A stretch of 22,168 nt of DNA from an uncultured Coriobacteriales bacterium (GTDB taxonomy: Bacteria; Actinomycetota; Coriobacteriia; Coriobacteriales; UMGS124). This document shows, one piece after another, positions 15,550-22,168 of the stretch (the stretch's first letter is position 1; every line of letters starts with the position of its first letter). Where the stretch lies: NCBI GenBank assembly GCA_902464015.1, contig CABQHM010000052.1, forward strand, positions 1 to 22,168, written 5' to 3'. A program made the translations under genes and the position numbers. The notes beneath the pieces are model-generated. The model made no database searches, was not told where the DNA came from, and was given only the letters and a program-made list of their open reading frames with translations.

Positions 15550-15939
15550 GTGCACGAGTACTCCATCGTAGAGGGTGTTCTCGACTCGGTGATTCCAGCC
15601 GCTGAGAAGGCGGGGGCCGACAAGCTCGTGTGCGTGCGCCTGCGTGTGGGTGACATGACCGAGGTTGTGCAGGAGTCGCTCGACTTCATGTGGGGCATCT
15701 GCTGCGAGCAGCGCGGCCCCATGGTCGAGGGATGCAGACTCGAGGTCGAGTACGTCTACCCGCGCTCGGCATGCCTGAAATGCGGTCACGAGTTCGAGCA
15801 CGATCGTTTTCATCTCAAATGCCCGGAGTGCGGCAGCGCCTCGACGATGCTGCTCTCGGGCCGCGAGCTCGAGATAGCCTCGATGGACGTGGACATCCCT
15901 GATGACGCGCCCGCCGAGCAGGCTGAGAAGGCTCAATAA
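15550..15939 (+). CDS. hypA: Hydrogenase nickel-insertion accessory protein HypA
   Basis: Cytosolic metallochaperone that delivers nickel to the [NiFe]-hydrogenase large subunit together with HypB. The 129 residues start at GTG 15550 as MHEYSIVEGV; His2 of MHE is the nickel ligand in characterised HypA. The zinc site is two CxxC pairs, C75/C78 and C91/C94, in ACLKCGHEF and LKCPECGS. The tail after residue 113 (DVDIPDDAPAEQAEKAQ) is a short acidic extension. It begins 3 bases after tatC and is followed by a terminator-like hairpin before hypB. No hydrogenase structural genes are in this window. Confidence is high. Confidence 0.95.
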   Translation: MHEYSIVEGVLDSVIPAAEKAGADKLVCVRLRVGDMTEVVQESLDFMWGICCEQRGPMVEGCRLEVEYVYPRSACLKCGHEFEHDRFHLKCPECGSASTMLLSGRELEIASMDVDIPDDAPAEQAEKAQ

Positions 15940-15944
15940 AACTC

Positions 15945-15981
15945 AAGGCCCGTCCCGCCTGTGCCGCGAGACGGGCTTTTT
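15945..15981 (+). terminator. Intrinsic terminator or attenuator between hypA and hypB
   Basis: GCCCGTC (15948-15954) pairs perfectly with GACGGGC (15970-15976), with a possible CGC/GCG extension inside, and TTTTT follows (15977-15981). It stands 8 bases after the hypA stop and 24 bases before the hypB ATG, leaving no room for a separate promoter downstream. Confidence 0.7.
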
Positions 15982-16005
15982 GGCTCAAAAGGAAAGGTGA
16001 GCACT

Positions 16006-16683
16006 ATGGCAGAGAAGACCATCGAGGTTTCCAAGGGGATCCTCGACCGCAACGACCGCATCGCCGCAGAGCTGCGCGACGTCTATGCGAAGCACGGGAT
16101 CTGCTGCGTCAACCTGCTCTCCGGCCCGGGTGCCGGCAAGACGACCACGATCATCGCCACCATCGAGGCCCTCAAGGGTCGCTACAACGTGGCCGTCATC
16201 GAGGGCGACATCGCCAGCGACGTCGATGCCCTCAAGGTCAAGGAGCACGGCGCCGCTGCTGTGCAGATCAACACGGGCGGCTTGTGCCACCTGGAGGGCG
16301 ACATGGTCAAGCGCGCCCTGGGCGCCATCGACCTGGACTGGGCCGACCTCATCATCATCGAGAACGTCGGCAACCTCGTGTGCACCGTCGACTTCGACCT
16401 GGGCGCAGACCTCACGGCGATGATCCTGTCCGTGCCCGAGGGCCACGACAAGCCCCTCAAGTATCCGGGCATCTTCCAGGCCAGCGACGCCGTCATCCTG
16501 AGCAAGGTCGACACGCTGCCGGTGTTCGACTTCGACGAGGCGGCCTTTGACGCCGAGATCTCCGACCTCAACCCCAACGCGGAGGTCTTCCGCATCTCCT
16601 CCAAGACGGGCCAGGGCATCGACGCTTGGGCCGAGTTCCTCTCTGGCCGCATCGAGGCGGCTCGCGGCAAGAAGGCCGAGTAG
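16006..16683 (+). CDS. hypB: Hydrogenase nickel-incorporation GTPase HypB
   Basis: SIMIBI-class GTPase that works with HypA to load nickel into hydrogenase. Of 225 residues, Walker A is GPGAGKTT at 40-47, the switch segment is EGDIAS near 56-61, the metal-site residues C94, H95 and C126 lie in GGLCHLE and ENVGNLVCTVDFDLG, and the base-recognition motif is SKVD at 166-169. There is no His-rich nickel-storage stretch or N-terminal CxxCGC motif, so only the dimer-interface metal site is present. ATG 16006 has AGGAAAGG 8 bases upstream; the upstream open frame overlaps the terminator hairpin and is rejected. The topoisomerase begins 4 bases after its stop. Confidence 0.95.
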   Translation: MAEKTIEVSKGILDRNDRIAAELRDVYAKHGICCVNLLSGPGAGKTTTIIATIEALKGRYNVAVIEGDIASDVDALKVKEHGAAAVQINTGGLCHLEGDMVKRALGAIDLDWADLIIIENVGNLVCTVDFDLGADLTAMILSVPEGHDKPLKYPGIFQASDAVILSKVDTLPVFDFDEAAFDAEISDLNPNAEVFRISSKTGQGIDAWAEFLSGRIEAARGKKAE

Positions 16684-16687
16684 CGCC

Positions 16688-19336
16688 ATGAAGCTTGTAG
16701 TTGCCGAGAAGACCAACGCCGCCGAGAACATCGCCAAGGAGCTCGGTGTTGGCACCAAGAAGGACAAGGTCTACAACACCCCCGTGTGCCGCTTCACCCG
16801 TGAGGGGGAGGAGTGGGTCGCCATGGGTCTGCGCGGCCATATCCTGGCGGTCGATTTTCCCCGGGAGCTGCAGTGGCGCGAAGACCAGGGCTGGTTTGGC
16901 GTGGACGAGGAGGGCGAGGTCTTTCCGGCCAACCTGCCTTCGACTCTCGCACACCCGCCTTTCGAGAAGGTCCGCAAGCCTTTCACCAAGGAGGGCGTGG
17001 ACATCAAGGGCTGGAAGGTGCCGAGCCTTCCGTACCTCGTGTGGGCGCCCGTTGTGAAGGAGCCCGCTGAGAAGGAGATCATCCGCACCCTCAAGAACCT
17101 CGCGAAGAAGGCCGACGAGGTCATAATCGCAACCGACTTCGACCGTGAGGGCGAGCTCATCGGCTCGGACGCCGTGTCCATGGTGCGCCAGGTCAACGAG
17201 GACGTGCCGGTGGTGCGCGCCCGCTACTCGTCGTTCACCAAGCCCGAGCTCGAACACGCCTTTGCCCGCGAGAACCTCGTGGCTGTGGATGACGACCTGG
17301 CAGCTGCCGGCGAGTCGCGCCAGTTCATCGACCTCATCTGGGGTGCCGTGCTCACGCGCTACCTCACGATGGCCAAGTTCGGCGGCCTGGGCAACGTGCG
17401 CAGCGCAGGCCGTGTGCAGACCCCCACGCTCGCCCTTGTGGCGCGCCGTGAGAAGGAGCGCCAGGCCTTCGTTCCCGAGGACTATTGGGTCGTGCGCGGC
17501 ACCGCCGCCACGCAGGAGGGCGAGGAATTCAAGGTTGCCCATGCCACGGCCCGTTTCAAGGACGAGGCGACTGCCACGAGCGCCTACCAGGACGCGAAGG
17601 CCGCGGGCAAGGCCCGCGTGACCGACGTGGTGAAGAAGACGCGCAAGGGCACCATCCAGACGCCGTTCAACACCACGAGCCTGCAGACGGCCGCTGCCGC
17701 CGAGGGCCTCACGCCGGCGCGCACCATGCGCATCGCCGAGTCGCTCTACATGAGCGGCCTCATCTCCTACCCGCGTGTCGACAACACGGTGTATCCCGAG
17801 ACGCTCGACCTTTCCGAGGTCGTGACGATGCTCAAGGGTGTGCCCCAGTACGCCAACTACTGCGACGAGCTCTTGGCCGCGCAGCCCCTCAAGGCCACCC
17901 GCGGCAAGCAGGAGACGACCGACCACCCGCCCATCTACCCCACGGGCGTCGGCGACCCCGACAAGCTGCGCCCCGAGGAGTGGAAGCTCTACAACCTCAT
18001 TGCCCGCAGGTTCCTTGCGACCCTCTCCGAGCAGCCCGTCATCGAGGGCACCAAGGTCACGCTCGATGCGGGCGGCCAGACGTTTGCCGCCAGCGGTGAT
18101 GTGCTTGTGAAGCCCGGCTATCGCGCCATCTATCCGTACGGCTCCAAGAAGGACGAGCAGCTGCCTGCCCTTTCTGTGGGCCAGGAGGTCGACCTCACCT
18201 CGCTTGACCTCGAGGCCAAGCAGACCGAGCCGCCGGCGCGCTACAGCCAAGGCAAGCTCGTGCAGGAGATGGAGCGCCTGGGTCTGGGCACCAAGTCCAC
18301 CCGTGCCTCCATTATCGAGCGCCTCTACGAGGTGAAGTACCTCAAGAACGACCCCATCGAGCCCAGCCAGCTCGGCATGGCCATCATCGACGCCCTCGAG
18401 TGCTACGCCGCCCACATCACCACGCCTGAGATGACGAGCGAACTCGAAGGCGACATGACGAAGGTGGCCGAGGGACAGGCAAGCCAGGACGCCGTCGTCG
18501 ACCACTCCCGCGAGCTGCTCGCCTCGCTGCTCGAGGGCCTCATCGAGCACAAGGAGGACCTCGGCGAGGCCATCAGCGACGCAGTGCAGGCTGACGCCAA
18601 GATCGGCGTGTGTCCCAAGTGCGGCCATGACCTGCTTGTGAAGCAGTCGGCCAAGACCCGTTCGAGCTTCATCGGGTGCTCCGCCTGGCCCGAGTGCGAG
18701 GTCACCTACCCCTTGCCTCAGGGCAAGATCCAGACGGTGGAGGAGCTGTGCCCCGTGTGCGGCTGTCCGCAGATCAAGGTGCAGCCGTTCCGCTCAAAGC
18801 CCTATGTCGTGTGCGTGGACCCGGCGTGCCCCACCAACAAGGAGCCCGACGTCACGGTGGGCGTGTGCCCCACCTGCGCCGCAGCTGGGCGCGAGGGCCT
18901 GCTCATCGCTCATCGCAGCGAGCGCACCCTCAAGCGCTTCATCCGCTGCACCAACTACGACGAGTGCTCCACGAGCTACCCGCTTCCGCAGCGAGGCGAG
19001 CTCAAGGCGACAGGCGAGGTGTGTCCCGACTGCGGCGCCCCCATCGTCGAGGTCACGACCACCCGCGGCCCTTGGCGCATCTGCGTGAACATGGACTGCC
19101 CCGGCAAGGCGCGCGCCGAGGAGGAGAAGGCCGCCAAGGCAGCGGCCCGCGCCGCAAAGGCCGAGGCAGAAGCGCAAGGCGAGGGCGACGAGCCCAAGAA
19201 GACCTCCTCGAAGAAGCCCACGACCAAGAAGGCCCCGGCGAAGAAGGCCGCCGCTAAGAAGGCTCCTGCAAAGAAGGCTTCCTCGAAGAAGAAGACGGAG
19301 TCCGAGGCTGCCGAAGAGGCCACTTCGCAAAAGTAG
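16688..19336 (+). CDS. topA: Type IA DNA topoisomerase with four zinc ribbons and lysine-rich tail
   Basis: Relaxes negative supercoils by a covalent 5'-phosphotyrosine intermediate. In 882 residues: Toprim E7 (VVAEK) and D150/D152/E154 (ATDFDREGE), catalytic tyrosine Y361 in GLISYPRVDNTVYP, and TPFNTTSLQ at about 325-333. C-terminal zinc ribbons begin at C642, C688, C727 and C779, and from about 836 there is a KK-rich tail (KKAPAKKAAAKKAPAKKASS). The opening MKLVVAEKTNAAENIAKEL and the RVDNTVYP active-site context look like archaeal TopA rather than the usual bacterial VIVESPAKAKTI type. Lysine-repeat tails are known in actinobacterial TopA and raise processivity. Start ATG 16688 is 4 bases after hypB with little SD, suggesting translational coupling; a longer frame beginning inside hypB is a shadow. 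No second topoisomerase is in the window. Confidence 0.93.
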   Translation: MKLVVAEKTNAAENIAKELGVGTKKDKVYNTPVCRFTREGEEWVAMGLRGHILAVDFPRELQWREDQGWFGVDEEGEVFPANLPSTLAHPPFEKVRKPFTKEGVDIKGWKVPSLPYLVWAPVVKEPAEKEIIRTLKNLAKKADEVIIATDFDREGELIGSDAVSMVRQVNEDVPVVRARYSSFTKPELEHAFARENLVAVDDDLAAAGESRQFIDLIWGAVLTRYLTMAKFGGLGNVRSAGRVQTPTLALVARREKERQAFVPEDYWVVRGTAATQEGEEFKVAHATARFKDEATATSAYQDAKAAGKARVTDVVKKTRKGTIQTPFNTTSLQTAAAAEGLTPARTMRIAESLYMSGLISYPRVDNTVYPETLDLSEVVTMLKGVPQYANYCDELLAAQPLKATRGKQETTDHPPIYPTGVGDPDKLRPEEWKLYNLIARRFLATLSEQPVIEGTKVTLDAGGQTFAASGDVLVKPGYRAIYPYGSKKDEQLPALSVGQEVDLTSLDLEAKQTEPPARYSQGKLVQEMERLGLGTKSTRASIIERLYEVKYLKNDPIEPSQLGMAIIDALECYAAHITTPEMTSELEGDMTKVAEGQASQDAVVDHSRELLASLLEGLIEHKEDLGEAISDAVQADAKIGVCPKCGHDLLVKQSAKTRSSFIGCSAWPECEVTYPLPQGKIQTVEELCPVCGCPQIKVQPFRSKPYVVCVDPACPTNKEPDVTVGVCPTCAAAGREGLLIAHRSERTLKRFIRCTNYDECSTSYPLPQRGELKATGEVCPDCGAPIVEVTTTRGPWRICVNMDCPGKARAEEEKAAKAAARAAKAEAEAQGEGDEPKKTSSKKPTTKKAPAKKAAAKKAPAKKASSKKKTESEAAEEATSQK

Positions 19337-19371
19337 GCTTCGCAAGGCCCTTGCACATATGACGCGCTGAC

Positions 19372-19423
19372 CCTTTGGCGGTACGCACGACGGGTAAGGC
19401 AACCGTTTGCGTGCCGCCAAAGG
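19372..19423 (+). terminator. Long stem-loop after topA
   Basis: CCTTTGGCGGTACGCA (19372-19387) pairs with TGCGTGCCGCCAAAGG (19408-19423) over 16 bp with one G-T wobble; the 20-base loop can form a further ACGG/CCGT stem. It is 35 bases after the topA stop. The bases after it (TCTATC) are not a T-run, so it may be a weak or factor-dependent terminator or an mRNA 3'-end stabiliser. Confidence 0.6.
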
Positions 19424-19470
19424 TCTATCAAAGCGGTGATTAGGTGCGGTGAGGGTGGTTTTGCGAAGAC

Positions 19471-19500
19471 TTGACCGAGCAGCGGGTGTTTGTGGATAAG
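19471..19500 (+). promoter_or_regulatory. Putative promoter of the solute-binding lipoprotein gene
   Basis: TTGACC (19471-19476, five of six consensus bases), an 18-base spacer and GATAAG (19495-19500) lie 38 bases before the start codon, after the topA stem-loop. Confidence 0.5.
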
Positions 19501-19537
19501 CTAGTACCCCCTCCTGATTCTTTAGAAAGGTGTTGTG

Positions 19538-21139
19538 ATGTCCCGAGCTTCTGAATCTGCGCGTACGCCCCTGTCTCGACGCGCGTTTGCGTGTGCCAGC
19601 CTGTTTGCCGGCGCCGGTCTGCTCTCGCTTTCCGGGTGCGGCTCGCAAGACGCGGGCACGACTGAGACGAACGGCTCGACTGAGGCGGCGGATACGTCTT
19701 CCTCCACGCAGGACGCGCCCGCTCAGGCAGACAAGCTCGTCATGGGCATCACGGTCGACCCCGACGGTCTCGACCCCCATCGCACGGCGGCCGCCGCGAC
19801 CTTCCAGGTCACGAACAGCGTGTATGACCCGCTGCTCAAGGTGACGACGTCCGGTGAGCTTGTGCCCGGTCTTGCCGAGTCGTGGGAGACCTCCGAGGAC
19901 GGCCTGGTCGCCACCTTCAAGCTGCGCGAGGGCCTTGTGTTCTCCAACGGCAACGCCTGCGACGCCGACGCCGTCGTGGCATCCTTCCTGCGCCTGCAGG
20001 ACGACGCCGCCCCGCGCAAGAGCGAGTATGCCGGCTACACCTTCGAGGCTGTTGACGAGCGCACCGTGCAGGTGACCTCCTCCGAGCTCAACGTGGCCAT
20101 GCTTACCGACTTCGCCTACGCCTGGAGCGCCGTGGTCGATACGACGGTGGCAGACACGCTGGCCAACCAGCCCGTGGGCACCGGCCCCTACAAGGTGGTT
20201 TCCTGGACTCCGCAGCAGTCCGTGGTGCTCGAGGCAAACCCCAGCTATTGGGGGGAGGCGCCCCATATCGCCAACGTCGAGCTGCGCGTGCTGCCCGAGG
20301 CCACCACACAGGCCAGCTCGCTGCGCGCCCATGACGTCGACCTCATCCTCGCCGCAAACGAGCAGGTCGCTGCCTTTGAGGGCGACACGGCCTTCCAAAT
20401 CATGCAGTATCCCATGAACGGCGTGCAGCTCATGGCCATGAACTGTGCCAACGAGGTCCTCGCCGACGTGCGCGTGCGTCAGGCCATCAACATGGCCGTG
20501 GACAAGGACGCCCTCATCGAAGCTGTGTGGTGGGGCTACGGCAAGAAGATCGGCTCGCACTTTCCGCCGAGCTTCACGGGATACGTGGACTGCAACGACA
20601 CGTACGCCTACGACCCCGATGCGGCAAAGGCCCTGCTTGAGGAATGCGGCTACTCCGCCAAGGAGTTGACGTTCTCCATGCGTCTGCCCAAGAGCTACAA
20701 GGAGTACGTCAACGCCGGCCAGATTATCGCCGATGCCCTGGGCAAGGTCGGCATCACCTGCAACGTCGAGATCGTCGAGTGGGCCACGTGGCTCGACGAG
20801 GTGTACACCGGCCGCGTGTACGACCTCACCGTCGTGGGTCATACCGGCCGCCTCGACCCCATCACGCTGCTGGCCCGTTATGGCTCCGAGAGCTCGGAGA
20901 ACTACTTCAATTACTCCAGCGACGTGGTGGACGGCCTCATCGCCGACTATCGCGGCCAGCTTGACGAGGAGAAGCGTGCCGAGGACGTGCGCCAGATTCA
21001 GGAGCAGCTCGCCCAAGATGTGCCCGCGCTGTACATCCAGTCTCCGGTGATGGTGTATCTGGCTGACGCAGGGCTTGAGGGCTTTGTGCAGTATCCTATT
21101 GACATCTACGAGTTCAAAGACGTGAAGCTGCAGGCCTAA
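19538..21139 (+). CDS. ABC transporter family 5 solute-binding lipoprotein with twin-arginine signal
   Basis: Extracytoplasmic receptor for a peptide- or nickel-type ABC importer (SBP_bac_5, DppA/OppA/NikA family), 533 residues. The N-terminus has a twin-arginine motif (PLSRRAFAC, R14-R15), a hydrophobic stretch and lipobox LSGC with Cys34, then a Ser/Thr linker to about 65. The mature part opens KLVMGITVDPDGLDPH and contains GLAESWETSEDG, the family signature VGTGPYKVVSW and VRQAINMAVDKDALIEAVWWG. AGAAAGG is 7 bases before ATG 19538; the GTG immediately before it is too close. The permease gene follows after a 95-bp gap with a stem-loop. Ligand is not decided by sequence: peptides are the commonest, and nickel is suggested only by the nearby hyp genes. 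Confidence 0.92.
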   Translation: MSRASESARTPLSRRAFACASLFAGAGLLSLSGCGSQDAGTTETNGSTEAADTSSSTQDAPAQADKLVMGITVDPDGLDPHRTAAAATFQVTNSVYDPLLKVTTSGELVPGLAESWETSEDGLVATFKLREGLVFSNGNACDADAVVASFLRLQDDAAPRKSEYAGYTFEAVDERTVQVTSSELNVAMLTDFAYAWSAVVDTTVADTLANQPVGTGPYKVVSWTPQQSVVLEANPSYWGEAPHIANVELRVLPEATTQASSLRAHDVDLILAANEQVAAFEGDTAFQIMQYPMNGVQLMAMNCANEVLADVRVRQAINMAVDKDALIEAVWWGYGKKIGSHFPPSFTGYVDCNDTYAYDPDAAKALLEECGYSAKELTFSMRLPKSYKEYVNAGQIIADALGKVGITCNVEIVEWATWLDEVYTGRVYDLTVVGHTGRLDPITLLARYGSESSENYFNYSSDVVDGLIADYRGQLDEEKRAEDVRQIQEQLAQDVPALYIQSPVMVYLADAGLEGFVQYPIDIYEFKDVKLQA

Positions 21140-21154
21140 CAGCTGTCGCGCGTG

Positions 21155-21196
21155 GTACGAGGGCTTGTGTGCGCCGGGCGCGCAGGGCCCTCGTAC
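21155..21196 (+). other. Stem-loop between binding-protein and permease genes
   Basis: GTACGAGGGC (21155-21164) and GCCCTCGTAC (21187-21196) pair perfectly over 10 bp; the loop contains an inner TGCGC/GCGCA stem. There is no T-run. Such intergenic stems in ABC operons commonly protect the upstream binding-protein mRNA and lower permease expression. Confidence 0.6.
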
Positions 21197-21234
21197 GCAA
21201 TTGTGCGGGGCTGGGAACTGTATGGGAGGCGAGC

Positions 21235-22168
21235 ATGGCCAAGACGCTGGCGGGAAGGTGCGGAGCGGCGCTGGCCGTGCTCTTTGTCGTGTCGCTGCTC
21301 ACGTTTGCGGCACTGCATGTGGTGCCTGGTGACACCGCGACGCTCGTGCTGGGCACCGACGCCACGCCGCAGGCCCTGCAGCAGCTTCGCGAGTCGATGG
21401 GTCTCGACCGCTCCCTTCCCGAGCAATATGTCTCCTGGATATGCGGGGTGCTCACGGGCGACTGGGGCACCTCGCGCACATACGGCGCACCCGTGTGGCA
21501 GGTCATTGCGCAGACGCTGCCCGTGACGCTGCTGCTTGCGGTGTATGCCACCGCGGTCGCGCTTGCGGTGTCGTGCGTGCTCGGCGTTGCCAGCGCCATG
21601 CGCCCCGGAGGCGTGGTGGACGTCGTGTCGCGCACGCTCATGCAGCTGGCAAGCGCCGTACCGGGGTTCTGGCTCGCCGTCGTGTGCATGCTGTTCTTCG
21701 CGGCCAACCTGGGATGGTTCCCCGTGAGCGGCTATGTCCCGCTCACTCAGGACCCGGCGGGCTGTGTCCGCAGCCTCACGTTGCCCGCCCTTGTGCTTGC
21801 CTGCGGGGAGCTCGGCGTGCTTATCCGCACGGTGCGCTCCTCTGTCATGGACGCGCTGCAGCAGGAATACATGCTTGCGACGCAGGTGAAAGGCCTTACG
21901 CGCATGCGCGCGACGGTGACGTACGTGCTGCGCGCGTCGCTGTCGGCGCCCATCACGGTTGCGGGCATCCAGATGGCGAAGCTTGTGGGTGGCACGGCTG
22001 CCATCGAGCGCGTGTTTGCCCTGCCTGGTTTGGGCAACCTGCTCCTCGGGGCGGTCGAGCAGCGCGACGTCATGCTCGTGCAGGGCATCGTTGTGTTTGT
22101 GACGGTGGCTGTCGTCGTGGTGAACCTGCTTGTCGACCTCCTTACCGTGCGCGCCGCGGGCAGGGGGG
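21235..22168 (+). CDS. ABC transporter permease, DppB/NikB family (partial, runs off the window)
   Basis: Membrane subunit of the importer fed by the upstream lipoprotein. The reading frame from ATG 21235 (GGGAGG 5 bases upstream) is open to the last base, 311 codons, and lacks its stop. It shows the BPD_transp_1 layout: a first helix (AALAVLFVVSLLTFAALHV), then VVPGDTATLVLG, LRESMGLDRSLPEQYVSW and GDWGTSRTYGAPV in the extracytoplasmic loop, several helices, and the EAA-type loop around EYMLATQVKGLTRMRATVTY, followed by ERVFALPGLGNLLLGAVEQRD, which is strongly typical of DppB/NikB. Only the last few residues are probably missing. A second permease and ATPases would be expected to the right. 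Confidence 0.93.
   Translation, partial: MAKTLAGRCGAALAVLFVVSLLTFAALHVVPGDTATLVLGTDATPQALQQLRESMGLDRSLPEQYVSWICGVLTGDWGTSRTYGAPVWQVIAQTLPVTLLLAVYATAVALAVSCVLGVASAMRPGGVVDVVSRTLMQLASAVPGFWLAVVCMLFFAANLGWFPVSGYVPLTQDPAGCVRSLTLPALVLACGELGVLIRTVRSSVMDALQQEYMLATQVKGLTRMRATVTYVLRASLSAPITVAGIQMAKLVGGTAAIERVFALPGLGNLLLGAVEQRDVMLVQGIVVFVTVAVVVVNLLVDLLTVRAAGRG

Noticed and set aside
16547..16687. N-terminal extension of the topoisomerase overlapping hypB
   Set aside because: The extension is Ser/Arg/Pro-rich shadow sequence; type IA enzymes begin at the MKLVVAEK strand.
16568..18628. 686-codon minus-strand frame antisense to topA
   Set aside because: Composition typical of an antisense shadow; topA motifs fix the coding strand.
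18794..21016. 740-codon minus-strand frame across topA and the binding-protein gene
   Set aside because: It runs through the topA stem-loop and promoter region and has no family features.

Overview
The window is a GC-rich, gene-dense bacterial chromosome segment with 18 complete protein genes plus one partial gene (an ABC permease) running off the right end. I see no rRNA, tRNA, CRISPR array, insertion sequence or phage gene. The gene set is menaquinone methyltransferase, [NiFe]-hydrogenase maturation HypA/HypB, a Tat translocase, a lysine-tailed topoisomerase I, M3 oligopeptidase, and GTG/TTG starts with strong GGAGG-type ribosome sites. Together with the codon bias it suggests an anaerobic actinobacterium, most likely of class Coriobacteriia (Collinsella/Olsenella/Eggerthella-like). 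The class assignment is an inference from gene content, not a measured placement.

Left part (1-8145). An oligoendopeptidase F gene on the minus strand diverges from a stand-alone HD-GYP phosphodiesterase gene. Next is a two-gene metal-export unit: an 87-residue single-helix membrane protein (DUF6110-like) followed 17 bp later by a P1B-type heavy-metal ATPase. A nested hairpin with a T-run ends this unit. A promoter and a lipoprotein of unknown function follow. The lipoprotein converges on a divergent methionyl-tRNA synthetase-like gene (minus strand), with a 15-bp perfect hairpin between them.

Middle part (8146-13940). A small gene of unknown function (minus strand, TTG start) diverges from a long plus-strand run: subgroup Ic aspartate aminotransferase, MenG/UbiE, an amidohydrolase of the aminofutalosine/SAH/MTA deaminase type, an 87-residue single-helix protein, a membrane-anchored TPR protein and a STAS anti-sigma-antagonist protein. 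The first five are separated by only 9-25 bp and probably form one transcription unit.

Right part (13941-22168). TatA/B and TatC are followed directly by HypA and HypB, so the export machinery used by hydrogenases sits with the factors that load their nickel. A terminator-like hairpin lies between hypA and hypB. Four bases after hypB begins an 882-residue type IA topoisomerase with an archaeal-looking catalytic core, four C-terminal zinc ribbons and a lysine-rich tail. A large hairpin and a promoter then precede a family 5 solute-binding lipoprotein with a twin-arginine signal, probably a client of the Tat system upstream. The start of its ABC permease gene closes the window.

The points I find most worth following are the basic TatA tail facing an acidic TatC tail, the PacL-like partner of the metal ATPase, the MetRS with degenerate signature motifs, the hypA-hypB attenuator-like hairpin, and the archaeal-type topoisomerase.
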